In this document: positions 1 to 11,185 of the stretch, piece by piece
Position numbering within the stretch: position 1 is the stretch's first letter
Layout of the letters: each line of letters starts with the position of its first letter
Notes under the pieces: model-generated
What the model was told of the DNA's origin: nothing
Databases searched by the model: none
What the model saw: only the letters and a program-made list of their open reading frames with translations
Source of the DNA: Cryptomeria japonica
Lineage: Eukaryota > Streptophyta > Pinopsida > Cupressales > Cupressaceae
Reading direction: 5' to 3'
Assembly: GCF_030272615.1 (NCBI RefSeq)
Contig: NC_081410.1
Span: 502,100,442 to 502,164,441 of the forward strand
Length of the DNA stretch: 64,000 bases
Program-made: the position numbers and the translations under genes

Positions 1-251
1 GGGGTCTACACATGTAGGAAGGCCAATATCCTAAAGCTCATTGCTCAATCACAAAAGGAGTCACACTGACTACAAAATTGGATAATTAAATCCAATGACA
101 ATGTACTGCTCAAAATAGCATCTGCAATGCTAGATTTAGTACTGGTTTAATCTTTGTCATATATCTCTACCATAAACCTTTCTTCACTCCACTCTGCTCT
201 TATTCGCTCATAAAATAATTACATCAAATTGCATATACAGTTATTCGTTCT
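1..251 (-). repeat. 3' LTR of element B, left fragment
   Basis: Base 1 lines up with about 10611 in the 5' LTR (GGGGTCTACACATGTAGGAAGG against GGGGCCTACACATGCAGGAAGG). The alignment runs to 251, where element A interrupts it. Confidence 0.9.
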
Positions 252-699
252 TGTGAGATTTTGCCAAGATCAAGAGCTCAATGAAAAGTACAATAGAGAG
301 ACAAAATATAGGATAAGAATAAACTGTATTCTCATCAATAGATAAATGGTCAATTGTTCCATTTTTATACAATGTAGATGAGCCTGCTTATATAGGCAAG
401 GCTTATAGATATGTGAGCACACAAACATGACATGTGGCTCAATAAGAAACAAGGGTAGGTAGGAAATAGGTGTGGGTAGGTAGGAGAAACAATATAATAG
501 TCCACATAAGGTGGATCACACATTAAATGTGGAGTGTATCAACAAGATCAACACCATAGAAAGTGGAAATTCTCCTACACACACTATCCCAATGTGGCAC
601 AAACACCCAAGTGTCTCATACCCAAACTACTATAAAATGCATTTCCTATGTAAACTTAAGTGTAATAATATCCAAGATGAATAATTATTTACACCAATA
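252..699 (-). repeat. 3' LTR of element A
   Basis: This copy aligns end to end with 4350-4801. By eye there are about 13 substitutions and one 4-bp indel, roughly 97 percent identity, so A is a fairly young insertion. Read on the minus strand the inner end begins TATTGGTGTAAAT where the 5' copy has TGTTGGTGTAAAT, so the canonical TG has mutated to TA here. The outer end is CTCACA. Confidence 0.93.
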
Positions 700-708
700 C
701 CCCCCCTT
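700..708 (-). other. Polypurine tract of element A
   Basis: On the minus strand AAGGGGGGG lies directly against the 3' LTR, the position of the plus-strand primer in LTR retrotransposons. Confidence 0.8.
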
Positions 709-990
709 AAGTGCAACTTAGGGGAATGCACTTAAGTCTACAATGCAACTAAGCAATGCAAGATGGGTCCTGGCTACTAGGCCATGTTAGGTACCCATGT
801 ACAAATGCAAATGCATGAAAACCAATGCAATGAAATCTCTCACAAAGTGGGGAAAGAGAGAAAAACCCAATGGAAAAAATCCCTCCCCCAAAAGAGAGAT
901 GAAAACATACAAGAGAACTCTCATAGAAGAATTTGAAGGACAAAACTCCATGTGAGGAAAAAGTCCCCCCATATAAGAGAAGAAGAGAAG

Positions 991-2244
991 CTAGGAAGCC
1001 CCCCCCCTCAATGTGGAATCTGCACCAATGATAGAAGCTCGATGTATGAAGAAACTACTCCACGAAAATTGAACACTATTCCTCCCCTTAGGAAGAAACA
1101 AAACCAAAGGTGTGTCCATGAAGTCTCCACAATCATGAAGGGAAGATGTATGAATAGAACTCATGTTGAAAGGAATCTCTGAAAACTTCTCAAGTGTCCC
1201 CATGTTGATGCTTAAAGATACCCCCTCCAAAGGTGGTAAACTATGCCACACTGCTAAAAAAGGCACTCCAAGATCTAGTGGAGATGGATGTAGAACATGT
1301 CCCAAAGACTCACATGTCTCCTCAAAAAATAAAGAGACCTCCTCCAACTGTTGTACATAAGTATCCACAATCATGTCAACCTCGAAAGAATGATCATGTA
1401 GAGAATGAACAAGAGGGTCAGAGTGTTCCCTCGCAACAATCGAAGATGGATCACCTTCATCAAAGAGAAGATGAATGTCATCAATGATGTCTCCCAAATC
1501 TGCAATGTAGGATTCCATAAATAAACCTGCAATGTCTGTCAAGTAATCATCCCATGAATCTGAGGCTAGAAGATAATGAATATCCTGTTGCACTGAATCA
1601 CATGAAGGCAAAACTGTCACACCATCTACATCATCAGGTGCAATAGGTGATGTGATATCAATATGAGGAGATGAAATACAAGACTCAAGAACGGGTTCAC
1701 ATGTGAGAATCCCCATGTTCAAGTGTCCAAAGTTCTCCTCAAAATCTGAACAATCACAAGAAGTGTGATCATCATGTGTAGAATCATCAAATGTGAAATC
1801 GTCATCATCAACAAAATCTGTAAAGGAGTATAACCGAGATGCATGATCAACCACCCTAGTCACAATTATAGCTCTAGTCTCTAAGTCTCTAATGAAAACT
1901 AACTCAGGTGTGAACTTCACAACTCTCTTAGTTGCACCATGTGTGATTTTATGGATAGAAAGGAGATTGTTTGTCAAGTGGGGTACACACAGCACCTTAT
2001 TGAAGGAGTTATCCCCAATGTCAATACATCCTTTCCCAATCACATCCATGTATGTATGATTTCCCATCAAAATCTGCCACATGGTGCAAGGCTCAAATGT
2101 AGAGAACATAGACTGTGAAGATGCCATATGATGAGAAGCCCCTAAATCTAGAAACCATCTCTCTGAATCATGACTGATAGTAGTACATAGAGATTTTCCT
2201 TTTCTTGTCCCAAAAGAGTGAGTCTTCCCACTTGTAGAAGCCAT
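991..2244 (-). pseudogene. Element A: copia aspartic protease with acidic C-terminal extension
   Basis: This 417-codon open stretch continues the Gag frame after one in-frame TGA at about 2257. Near residues 31-50 it has the copia protease motif WFLDLGASHHM, where the family normally has D-S/T-G; here the serine position is leucine, so activity is doubtful. A strand typical of the family, NNLLSIHKI, follows at about residue 92. After about residue 140 the protein turns acidic (DDDDFTFDDSTHDDH) and does not lead into the GAG-pre-integrase or integrase expected in a full copia polyprotein. Loss of everything after protease defines this element as Gag-PR only. Confidence 0.8.
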
Positions 2245-2259
2245 GAATGCTTTCCCTTT

Positions 2260-3197
2260 TCATTTTGAATGTGAGGGAGTGGAAGTTGATGAATCATCCT
2301 TCTTGTAGACATTAGGCAAATCAATGTTATGATTTTTGATGATATGTGTAAGCTCATCAATCTTCTTAGAATGGGAAAGATGCTCCTCATGACCAAACTT
2401 TTTACAATAGGCACAAGTAGGTCTCTCCCTCTTTGGTGAATTATCCCTCTTGGAAGAGGATGTATCTCCTTGTTGTGGAGAGGATGATGCTTTGTCCTTA
2501 GGTTTTGATTGCCATTTCTTCTTGTTTGAGTTGTCCTTTCCTTGATTTCCTTTGTTCCCTTGATTTGCCACTAATTCTTGAGACTTATAAGCCTTAAGAA
2601 TGCCCATGCTTATCAACTTAGTTTGTTCCATCATCAACATTTCATTGAAAGCATCAAATGTAGGCATTGTGTAGCTTGAACCCATTGTCATCCTATGGGT
2701 TTGGAAACTAGAAACAAATGTTGCAATTCTTGTGGAAGCTTGCCTATCAAGTTGAAGATCAATTGAGTATCCTTCTTATCAATGCCACAATCTTTGAGTT
2801 GTGCCCTCAACTCATTTGCCTTAGTGACATAATCTTGTATAGTATCAAAGTTCTTGGGATCTAACATGGTGAGATCATTATCAATTTGATATCCCCTAAT
2901 CTCATCAACTTGACCATACAAATCTTGAAACTTTTCCCAAGCATCCTTGATTAGAGTACACTTTTCAATATGAAAAATGAGATCCTTTGATACATAATTT
3001 CTTAAGGTACCAATTGCCATGATATTTTTAGTGAGCCAATCCAAGTGACCAACTGGATCAACCTTAGGATCCATGGGAGCAACAATAGTTCCATCAATGT
3101 AATGAGTTAGTCCTTCTTCCATAGGTTTACTCCATGCATCAATTTTCCAAGTAGCATAATTATGAGGAGTTAAGAGAGGAAACTTAGAAGAAACCAT
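2260..3197 (-). pseudogene. Element A: copia Gag with one CCHC-like knuckle
   Basis: The likely start is the methionine of MVSSKFPLLTPHNYATWK. The N-terminal half matches the UBN2-type copia Gag (YATWK near the start, IKDAWEKFQDLYG-like middle, NLIGKLPQEL). A frameshift near 2735 separates it from the second half, which has the typical MTMGSSYTMPTFDAF segment, a lysine/serine-rich basic linker and a knuckle-like CAYCKKFGHEEHLSH. The last cysteine of that knuckle appears to be serine, so zinc binding is probably impaired. Gag would form the particle that packages the RNA. Confidence 0.85.
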
Positions 3198-3221
3198 AGC
3201 AGTAGAAAGGAAGGAACACAA

Positions 3222-4336
3222 GATTACAAAAGCATAAGAGGCACCCCCCCAAATTCACTCAATCAAAGTACCCCCCCAAAAAATGATGATTTTGACACTT
3301 TATATGTAGTGCGTGTACAATAGGCCACTTGCAAACAATGGCAAGGCAGAATTCTGATTTTATTTTACAATGCCCTAATAGGCTGAGAACTTCAAAGAAA
3401 AATATTAGAAAGATAGATCTATGCAATACAAATGCCAAATTGGCTAAATAAGACCATATGATGAAAGTACAATTTATACCCACAATTGCTGCAAACTGAT
3501 AGTATATTCTGAGAGTAGACAAAAAATAATGCACTTTCCAAAAAAATGGCATTTGAAAAGGAGTTCGTATGAGCCCGAACGGAGACCTGGAAGTTGTAGA
3601 AATGGGGATTAGACAGGTACAGTCACCAAAAACTAATAATTCTGAAAAATCTGTCCAACAAAATCATAAAATAATTCCACCATGTGAAAGTACACGAAAT
3701 TATAGCCCATTTCAAAAAAAATTGCACCAAAAAAGGAGCAAAAATGAGCACGATATGGCCATTTGAAGTGGAACTGCAAAATCAAAAAGCTCAATGAGAG
3801 GGGCCTACAAATTTTTTGAAAAAATGATGACGTCAGCGGACTGTGGGCTTAAATTTGATGGTTGTATGACCATCGCCCAAACTTCATGGTTGACTGGGTG
3901 CTGACATGGCATTGACTGTGCAAGTGATTTGGCAGGTGATGTGGCAGCCAACTGGGCTGACTGTGCGCTGCTGACTGGGCAGAAGGTATGGATCCCAAAA
4001 AATAATTTCCAAAAATTTTTATTTATTTTCTTTTTCAAAAATAATTTTCAAATTGGAAAATAATTTTCAGAAAAAAAAATATTTTTTTTTTTTTGAAAAA
4101 AAATCTGAAAATTCTGTACCATATCGCCCAAATTGGGCAGAAAATTTTCTTCACACCCAAAAATTGATTTTCACCAAAATACATCAAATGTATACTCAAT
4201 TTTTATGGAAATGGCCTCCTAAACGCAATGGTGAGGTCGAAAGCACTCTAAGATGCCTCCAAAAAATGCAGTCCCTTAGATCTGAAAATAGAAGCCTTCC
4301 ACAATGTCTCCAAAAACCAATCAATGAAGCCCCAAT
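3222..4336 (-). other. Leader region of element A
   Basis: Untranslated leader between the PBS and Gag. It contains degenerate TGACTG/GCTGACT repeats around 3880-3985 and long A and T homopolymer runs around 4020-4110 that could fold back on each other. No coding sequence is supported. Confidence 0.6.
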
Positions 4337-4350
4337 GGCTCTGATACCAT
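4337..4350 (-). other. Primer-binding site of element A
   Basis: On the minus strand TGGTATCAGAGCCA directly follows the 5' LTR. This is the usual plant copia site complementary to the 3' end of initiator tRNA-Met. Confidence 0.92.
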
Positions 4351-4801
4351 GTGAGATTTTGCCAAGATCAAGACCTCAATGAAAAGTACAATAGAGAGAC
4401 AAAATATAGGATAAGAATAAATTGTATTCTCATCAATAAATAAATGGTCAATTGTTCCATTTTTATACAATGTAGATGAGCCTGCTTATATAGGCAAGGC
4501 TTATGGATATGTGAGCACACAAACATGACATGTGGCTCAATAAGAAACAAGGGTAGGTAGGAAATAGGTGTGGGTAGGTAGGAGAAACAATATAATAGTC
4601 CATATAAGGTGGATCACCCACTGAATGTAGAGTGTAACAACAAGATCAACACCATAGAAAGTGGAAATTCTCCTACACACACTATCCCAATGTGGCACAA
4701 ACACCCAAGTGTCTCATACCCAAACTACTATGAAATGCATTTCCTAAGTAAACTTAAGTAAGTGTAATAATATCCAAGATGAATAATTATTTACACCAAC
4801 A
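4350..4801 (-). repeat. 5' LTR of element A
   Basis: A 452-bp LTR with TG...CA ends (minus strand TGTTGGTGTAAAT ... CTCACA). It contains a run reading TATATAGGC on the plus strand (4496-4504) and is followed by target duplication GTTCT at 4802-4806. Confidence 0.92.
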
Positions 4802-4806
4802 GTTCT

Positions 4807-5143
4807 CATATACCACTTGCATTCATTACCTATGCATATTTTACTTACATGCATGCTTACAAAATGACCTACATGATCTCATACATATATGAGTCTTTAC
4901 AATATATCATGTCAGCTATACAAATAATATTAAAATACAAAACAATATAATTTCCATGTTGGCTAGGAGTGCTCATAAAATCTTCTGTCAGTGTAGAATG
5001 GATGCCGGTGAGAATAATATTTGTAGTGTCTATCGGTGTCGGTAGATGATGTTTATTGTCGGTGTAACCTATGAACCATGTTACCAGTTGGTTGCCATCA
5101 ATGACAACATCAACTATTCTCATCTGAGTGTATAATGCCAATA
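4807..5143 (-). repeat. 3' LTR of element B, right fragment
   Basis: Continues the B LTR after element A (CATATACCACTTGCATTC matches 10851 onward). It ends in TATAATGCCAATA, the copy of TATAATGCCAACA at the end of the 5' LTR. Confidence 0.9.
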
Positions 5144-5157
5144 ATCTCCCACTTTGG
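5144..5157 (-). other. Polypurine tract of element B
   Basis: On the minus strand CCAAAGTGGGAGAT abuts the 3' LTR. It matches the CCAAAGGGGGAGAT tract of elements D, H and I with one change. Confidence 0.8.
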
Positions 5158-5331
5158 CATTGATGGCAACACTCACGAGAAAAATCCAAAAATGAAGTCC
5201 AAAACTGATCCAAAAATAAGAGTGCTCCCCCTAAGCAAATGATATCTTCTGTACATTTTTCTCCCATACTACTACTCCCCCTTTGACATTAATGACAAAG
5301 GATGTAAAAAAGAATCAAATAATTCAAAATT

Positions 5332-8300
5332 CTACCTCATAGCGTGTAACCGGTTGTGTACAATTTGAAAGATATATGCTAAAATTAGATTAAGTCTCTG
5401 CATAAATTTAGTGTTGTCAGAAATAATGGTTTCAATTTGTTGGATCATTTCGATCAGATAATGCATTTGTTTCTCTGGTGATCTTTTTCCTTGAATTGTT
5501 GCTTTAAACAACTCAATCCGTTGTGTTATAAGGTTGTCCAATCTAGGACCAAGTTTATTTTTTAGCTCCAAGGACTTCATTCTTATCCTTGCTTTTTCTT
5601 TTTCTAGTTTTTCAATCTTTTCTTCAAAAACTATCATTTCTTGATCAAAAACTGAGGTAAGTTCCGAAGAACCTATCATGTTATTTTCTATATCATCAAT
5701 CTCTTTTTGTGTTTTCTTTATCTCCTCATCAATGTCTTATGTCAGGTTGTGAGGCTTGCATGCTTTCTTATACAATTATTTATATTCCCAAATAGTGGAA
5801 TTAAGCATTGATAATAAGGAATCAATTTGCTCAGTACAATCCTTGATAGTCTTATCAAATAATTCACCTTTCTCCTTGTTCACCCTTTCGTTAACAGTCT
5901 CTTCATTAATTTTATCTATAGTTAGAATATTTGAAGCAATGAATCTGGACAATGTGTCCAATTTACCTAAAGATCTGTCAATATGATCAACTTTACATGC
6001 TGATGCAATCATTTTCAAAATAGGTAAAGTATCATCAATGGCCTTAAATGCTAAGGTGTTGCAATCTGTGATCCTCTTTATGGAATCCAAAAGTACATCT
6101 GTCACATTAGTAGGTCTGTAATCCATAGTGGAAGTGTTAGGCAGAGTGTCACGTTCTGCAGTTGGTTTCTTCTCATCTCCAGATGTTTGGACATTAACCA
6201 CTACTGCTATCTTGCTTCCATCATTGACCTTTTCTTTATCCACTATTTCTTCCTTTAGCTCATTCTGTGTTTCAACTTTTTTTCAACCTTACTGTCATCC
6301 TTACTTTTTGCCTTGCTGACTGTCGGTTCAACTATACTTTGTTCTTGTCCTTTTCTGGTTTTAGTTTGTGCTTCTATTTGTGCTTGTGCTTCTATTTTTA
6401 CTTGTTCTTCTACTGATTTCTCAATGTTAAGTTGAGTATCATTAGGGGTGGTATCTGTTTCCTTAACTTCAGCTGGTATATCAATATTCTAAGAGTCAAT
6501 AGTGTTGACCGGTGACTCAAAGATCTCATTATTTGTAGCTTCGATTTTTTTTACCTTTGTGGTTTTCTTATCCATGACAATGTTAATGTCTTGAGTTTCC
6601 ACATTCATGGTAAAAAGAATGTTTGAATCCGGATTAGTGTCATCTTGTGTTATTTCCTCTTCCTTCTCTTCCATTTGACTATTAGTTTGTATCGGTGCCT
6701 CTACAGTTATTGGTGAGGTGTCCACTACCAATGGAGGAAGGTTATCCTTGATCGTGATATCAGTTATACTACCAATTTTTTTGTTTCCCTTATCCTTGTG
6801 ATATACCTCGGTAAATTATTTATCTATTTTTTGTCTATCCTTCTCTTCTTTCTTCTCTCTTTCCACAAAAAATATATCCCATTTATCTATCATTTCATTT
6901 GCTATTTCTTTCACTCTGCCTTCCATAAGGCTAACCCGTCGATGACCACTCACAAAAACTGTTCTATTGGCCTCTGAAATTAAGTCATCAATTTCCTGTT
7001 TGGAGTTAACAGGATGCACAACAAGTAGAGCTTTTACCTTTGATTTCTTGTCTAATTCCATTACCGACATTCTTTTATCCTCTAACCTCAAATACAAATC
7101 ATTAGGTAGATCATCTAAAACCTCAATAAGAACTTTCTTGTAGATATCAAGGTGCAAAATAATGCTTTCCTCTATAGTATCCTTATCCAAATCTTTGAAA
7201 GAATGATAAAGTTTATTCACATTAATAAGGTTACCTTCTTGTGTAATTTCATTGATCAACTCTTCCGGTGTAAGAGTATTTGGTGCCTTAGGTTCTTGTT
7301 TCTTCTTTGGAGTCACCTTCTTCTTCTAACCAATGAGCTCTCTTACAACCTATTGTTTCTTTATTTGTGTCCTTGACTTCTTGGGAGATGGAGAAGGTGT
7401 TGGTGAGGGTTTTCTTTTCTTCTTGACCACTCTCTTGAATTCAGTTGCCCTGTCACCGTCAAAATCAGAAGAAGTAGCCACAGGGGAAATGTGAGCTATT
7501 GGTTTCTTCTCAAATTGACTTCCTATCATACTGGCAGCAATACTGCCAAGACTCATCAAACCTTTTGTAACATCCTTTACCATCTTAGAAGCATCTTTCA
7601 TGAATTTATCACTTTTCTTTCTCTACTTCATCATAGAAACATTACTTTCAGTGGTTTCAACATTACCAAATATTTTCTCTATTGGTTACGGTGGAGCATC
7701 TAGGATTATTTTTGCATATGAGTCCAAGATGTGAGAGTCCACTTTATATCCCATTTCAGTAATCCATACAGTTTTGGGTCTAACTACTTCCATCCAGATT
7801 TCATCTCTCTTCACTACAAAGAAGACCTGTTTATCATATTTATCTACAATTCTTTGGGAAATCCTTTCTCCTTGTTTCATTTTAGTTTGGAAATTATTAA
7901 AGTAATCTTTAACCAACTCATCATTGTTACCTCCCATATCGGTAATTGCCTCCTTTATCTGTTTTCCAAGAAAAATATCATAGGCAAAATCCTTATGACC
8001 TATATCGGGGATCTCCTTTGAAAAGTAAAACATTAAACACACTAGCAGATTTCCAAATTTGATGGTTCCTTTATTATCACCTTTTATCTTATCCAAATTC
8101 TCTATCAATTTATCTTTCAACCATTCACAAATGTCAATCTTTGCATTGTTTACAATCATCTCATGTGCATTATGAATGCATTAACTAGACACATAATTCA
8201 ACTTATTTGTATGACCAACTTTATATCGAATGACCATGCTAGCAAATTTAACATTTTTATCCTTTATGTCATTGATCCTAAGTGACCAATTGTCATATGT

Positions 8301-8804
8301 AGCTCCGGTTAAGCTCATAAATTCCTTGTTAGGGATTTTCTTCTTCTTGTCAAGTCTAGAGCTAGTGGATGGTAAGCCAGTAACAGCCTTGATAGCTTCC
8401 TTGGTAGTCTTAAATACTGAGTCCAACCATATAAATTCTCTGTGAACCCTACTAATGACATAGCGAATGGCTTCATCTAAGAATTCTGGCATATGGAGAA
8501 TGTCTTTGAAACCTAAATCCTCAACTACCTTATGTTCCACTTTCACTACCCCATTCTTGTTAGTGATTGTATTCATGTACATGTTCATCAAATCTTTAGA
8601 CCCTAAACTTTTTATGCTGCAATGTATGTATGTCTTAGGTTCTTTAGCAAACGCAACTCCCTTCGGGATTCTAGAAAATGCACCAATAGACTCATCATGT
8701 TTTTCTATCTTAGGAATGATCTTGAAAATGGGTCTAGGTCGTTTAATGTTTTCCACAATGGTAGGGTTTTCTACGAATTGGAGAACCGAAGATGAAGATG
8801 CCAT
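5332..8804 (-). pseudogene. Element B ORF2: large conserved protein of unknown function
   Basis: Not a family I recognise. The reading begins MASSSSVLQFVENPTIVE at 8804 and can be followed in open pieces (8804-8181, 8159-7686, 7601-7350, 7316-6816, 6731-6489, 6243-5776, 5679-5332), about 1,150 codons in all. The order is an N-terminal globular part of about 370 residues (IGAFSRIPKGVAF, YIHCSIKSLGSKD, EAIRYVISRVHREFIWLD, ASMVIRYKVGH); a basic K/P/S-rich linker (KKKRKPSPTPSPSPKKSR, nuclear-signal-like); a helical block (EESIILHLDIYKKVLIEVL); an acidic, threonine-rich stretch; and a C-terminal coiled coil with LGPRLDNL. The same order recurs in D and I. Stops and frameshifts break it. Confidence 0.75.
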
Positions 8805-9216
8805 TGCAAAAGATAAATACCTTTTAACTGTGAAATCCTTGAATGCTCTGGAAAGACCTTTGTTGCTTTGCCTTTAGAATGCCCTTGCTCAATTTTGCTC
8901 TCTTCGAATGATTGGATGCTTGGTGAATTGAAATGAGAGGTTGCAATGCCTTTATAACCAAAATTTGACTTACAACCGCAATAAATGCTTCACCAGTGAA
9001 GTGAAAACTCCACATTTATGCCAGTAAAGAAGAAATATAACTTCTTACCACCAACTGAGGGTAAATGCATGATTTTTAATTTGTTTCCTTACCCCTAGGG
9101 ATTATTGCTTAGTTAGATGAAGAATCTCCCATCAGTGTAGGATTACCCTATTCTACCGGTGCAGTGATAGACTCATCTCCTCTCCGATCTCTCTTCCTAA
9201 TCCATAGTTTTGAAAA
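8805..9216 (-). promoter_or_regulatory. ORF1-ORF2 spacer of element B with TATA-like motif
   Basis: A non-coding gap of about 410 bp. On the minus strand GGTTATAAAGGC (8946-8957) lies about 145 bp upstream of the ORF2 start. The matching spacer of D has GATAAAAAGGG about 170 bp upstream and that of I has CTTAAAAGC about 260 bp upstream. That would suit separate transcription of ORF2, but the match is only suggestive and a spliced transcript is equally possible. Confidence 0.35.
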
Positions 9217-10222
9217 TTATTGCTTGATTTCAGTCACCTTCTCTTTTCCTTTGTTATTAGATCCTTTATTGTTTGCTAGTATAGTCTTGCTTCTACAAAA
9301 TTTTGCAATATGCCTAATCTTGTTGCATGCATAACAAGCTACATTGTTTCTCTCAATAGCCTTTCCATAACCTTGACCGGTTTGCATTCTGCATTGATTA
9401 GATAAATGTCCAAATCTACCACAAACATAGCATTTCACATTCATTTTGCAGTTGTCTAAGTTATGACCATTTTTATTGCATTTGGAACATTGACCGGTGG
9501 TAAGTTTATATTTTGATTATTCCTAAATCTGCATTGATTTTCTCTATGACCAAATTTGTTGCAATGAAAACATTTCCCATTAAATTTTTAAGCATTAGGT
9601 TGTCTTACCAGTTTGCTATGATCATGATTGTTTGTAGTCCCAAAACTTTCACCATGTTCAAATCCAAGTCCAGTTGTTTCTCCATCAGGTTTTTGACTTT
9701 TCAATATATCATCAAGATTATCTGAACTCTTCTTGAATTTGTCTTTGTATTCATTTGCAGTGACAAACTCACTTGCCAAAGTGATAACTTGTCTCAAAAT
9801 TTCCTCTTTGTCATGTTGCATGTGAATCAAATTAGTTTTAAACATATCATTTTCATAACTAAGCCTTTCAGATTCATCTGATCTTTCATTAAGTCTTATG
9901 GCCAAATCTTCTTCACTCCTCTTCCTATCTTCAATATCCTTTCATAGTCTCATGGTTAAATCTTGCATCTCATTCTTCATGTTATTGTTCTCTTGTCTTA
10001 TTTTTTCTGCAATATCTCTGAGAGTTTCTTTTTCTTCATCATCTTGATTTTGCAATTGCACATGTAGTTCTTTTCTCTTATTCTTTGCTATAACCAGGTT
10101 ATCTTGAAGTGCTTTGATAAATTCCCGAGCAATTCTGAGTTCATATTCAGTTTGATATTCTTCTATTTTTCTGCATCAAAATCTTCAAGATCTCCTTCCA
10201 ACTATTGTCTCAAACTTTCCAT
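9217..10222 (-). pseudogene. Element B ORF1: coiled coil with four CCHC zinc knuckles
   Basis: Read on the minus strand from about 10222 (MESLRQ). The first half is heptad-like and highly charged (ALQDNLVIAKNKRKEL, LRDIAEKIRQENNNM, the open piece 9905-9588). The second half has four CX2CX4HX4C-type knuckles: CFHCNKFGHRENQC, CSKCNKNGHNLDNC, CYVCGRFGHLSNQC and CYACNKIRHIAKFC. A lysine-rich tail follows. Several stops and at least one frameshift near 9590 break it. By layout it is a Gag-like RNA-binding protein, although the UBN2 domain of copia Gag is not visible. The counterpart in I has the same arrangement. Confidence 0.75.
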
Positions 10223-10278
10223 CAGTACTAGTTTCAGAATCGTCTTCAAGCTATTAGGCTTTTGCAAATAGAGGACTA

Positions 10279-10291
10279 GGCTCTGATACCA
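10279..10291 (-). other. Primer-binding site of element B
   Basis: Minus-strand TGGTATCAGAGCC, two bases from the LTR end, complementary to initiator tRNA-Met. Confidence 0.92.
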
Positions 10292-10293
10292 AT

Positions 10294-11185
10294 TGTTAGA
10301 TACTTGAAAAGTCCCAAAGACACTGAGAGAGGGGGGGGGGGTTGAATCACTGTCTAACCGGTTAACAAAATATTTAAACTTGTTTGCAACTTTATAACTC
10401 AAATTAATATACTGGTAAACAAGTAATAATGCAATAAAGAGAAATAACAGTATAACCATCAATGCACACCATAACATAGATATTTATGATGAGGAACCAT
10501 AACACAGATATTTATGATGAGGAAACTCGGCAGGGGAAAAACCTTGGTGGGATTTTTGACCCATAATATTTACTGACTGGCCAATATGAATAAATATTAC
10601 TTATATAATAGGGGCCTACACATGCAGGAAGGCCAACAGCCTAGAACTCACTGCTCAATCACAAAAGGAGTCACATTGACTACAAAATTGGATAATTAAA
10701 TCCAATGACAATGTACTACTCAAAATAGCATCTACAATGCTAGATTCAGTACCAGTTTAAGCTCTGTCATAAACCTTGCTTCGCTCTGCTCTACTCTTAT
10801 TCACTCATAAAATAATTACATCAAAATGCATATACAGTTATTCTCTCTCATATACCACTTGCATTCATTACCTATGCATATTTTACTTACATGCATGCTT
10901 ACAAAATGACCTACAAGATCTCATACATATATGAATTTGTACAATATATCATCTCGGCTATACAAATAATATTACAATACAAAACAATATAATTTCCATG
11001 TCGGCTGGGAGTGCTGGTAAGATCTTTGGTCAGTGTAGAATGGATGTCGGTGATAATAATCTTTGTAGTGTCTCCCAGTGCCGATAGATGATGTCTATCG
11101 CCGATGTAACCTATGAACCATGTTGCTATTTGGTTGCCATCAATGACAACATCAGCTATTCTCATCTTAGTGTATAATGCCAACA
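10294..11185 (-). repeat. 5' LTR of element B
   Basis: An 892-bp LTR, minus-strand ends TGTTGGCATTATACAC and GTATCTAACA. It contains a tandem duplication of about 29 bp at roughly 10469-10527 (CATAACA(T/C)AGATATTTATGATGAGGAA twice). The G run at 10331-10340 matches the poly-G/C tract found near the same LTR end in C, D, F, H and I. Confidence 0.92.

Larger units (their letters stand above)
252..4801 (-). mobile_element. Element A: Gag-protease-only Ty1/copia retrotransposon
   Basis: A complete 4.55-kb LTR element on the minus strand. Both LTRs are present (252-699 and 4350-4801), with an iMet-type PBS beside the right LTR, a purine tract beside the left LTR, and a perfect 5-bp target duplication GTTCT at 247-251 and 4802-4806. 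The interior codes for a copia Gag and an aspartic protease domain, followed by acidic sequence. I see no integrase, reverse transcriptase or RNase H. It sits inside the 3' LTR of element B: the uninterrupted copy of that LTR (around 10840-10870) reads straight across the insertion point. It must have been copied by another element's enzymes. Confidence 0.93.
1..11185 (-). mobile_element. Element B: pol-less LTR retrotransposon, truncated by the window edge
   Basis: Minus-strand element with its 5' LTR at 10294-11185, PBS at 10279-10291, an interior coding for ORF1 and ORF2, and a 3' LTR made of 1-251 plus 4807-5143, split by element A. About 317 bp of the 3' LTR lie left of the window. The interior (5144-10278) has no protease, integrase, RT or RNase H motif. 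B sits inside element C: the C coding sequence stops exactly at 11186 and presumably resumes left of the window, so the target duplication (CTATC on this side) cannot be checked. Confidence 0.9.

Noticed and set aside
952-1487. Three plus-strand open frames (952-1182, 1163-1360, 1233-1487)
   Set aside because: They are antisense shadows of the protease/acidic frame of element A.
3880-3985. TGACTG-type repeats as regulatory operators
   Set aside because: The copies are few and degenerate and sit in the untranslated leader of element A; nothing supports a binding function.
10277-10293. GGCTCTGATACCA sites as tRNA gene ends
   Set aside because: No tRNA cloverleaf surrounds them; each lies next to an LTR end and is a primer-binding site.
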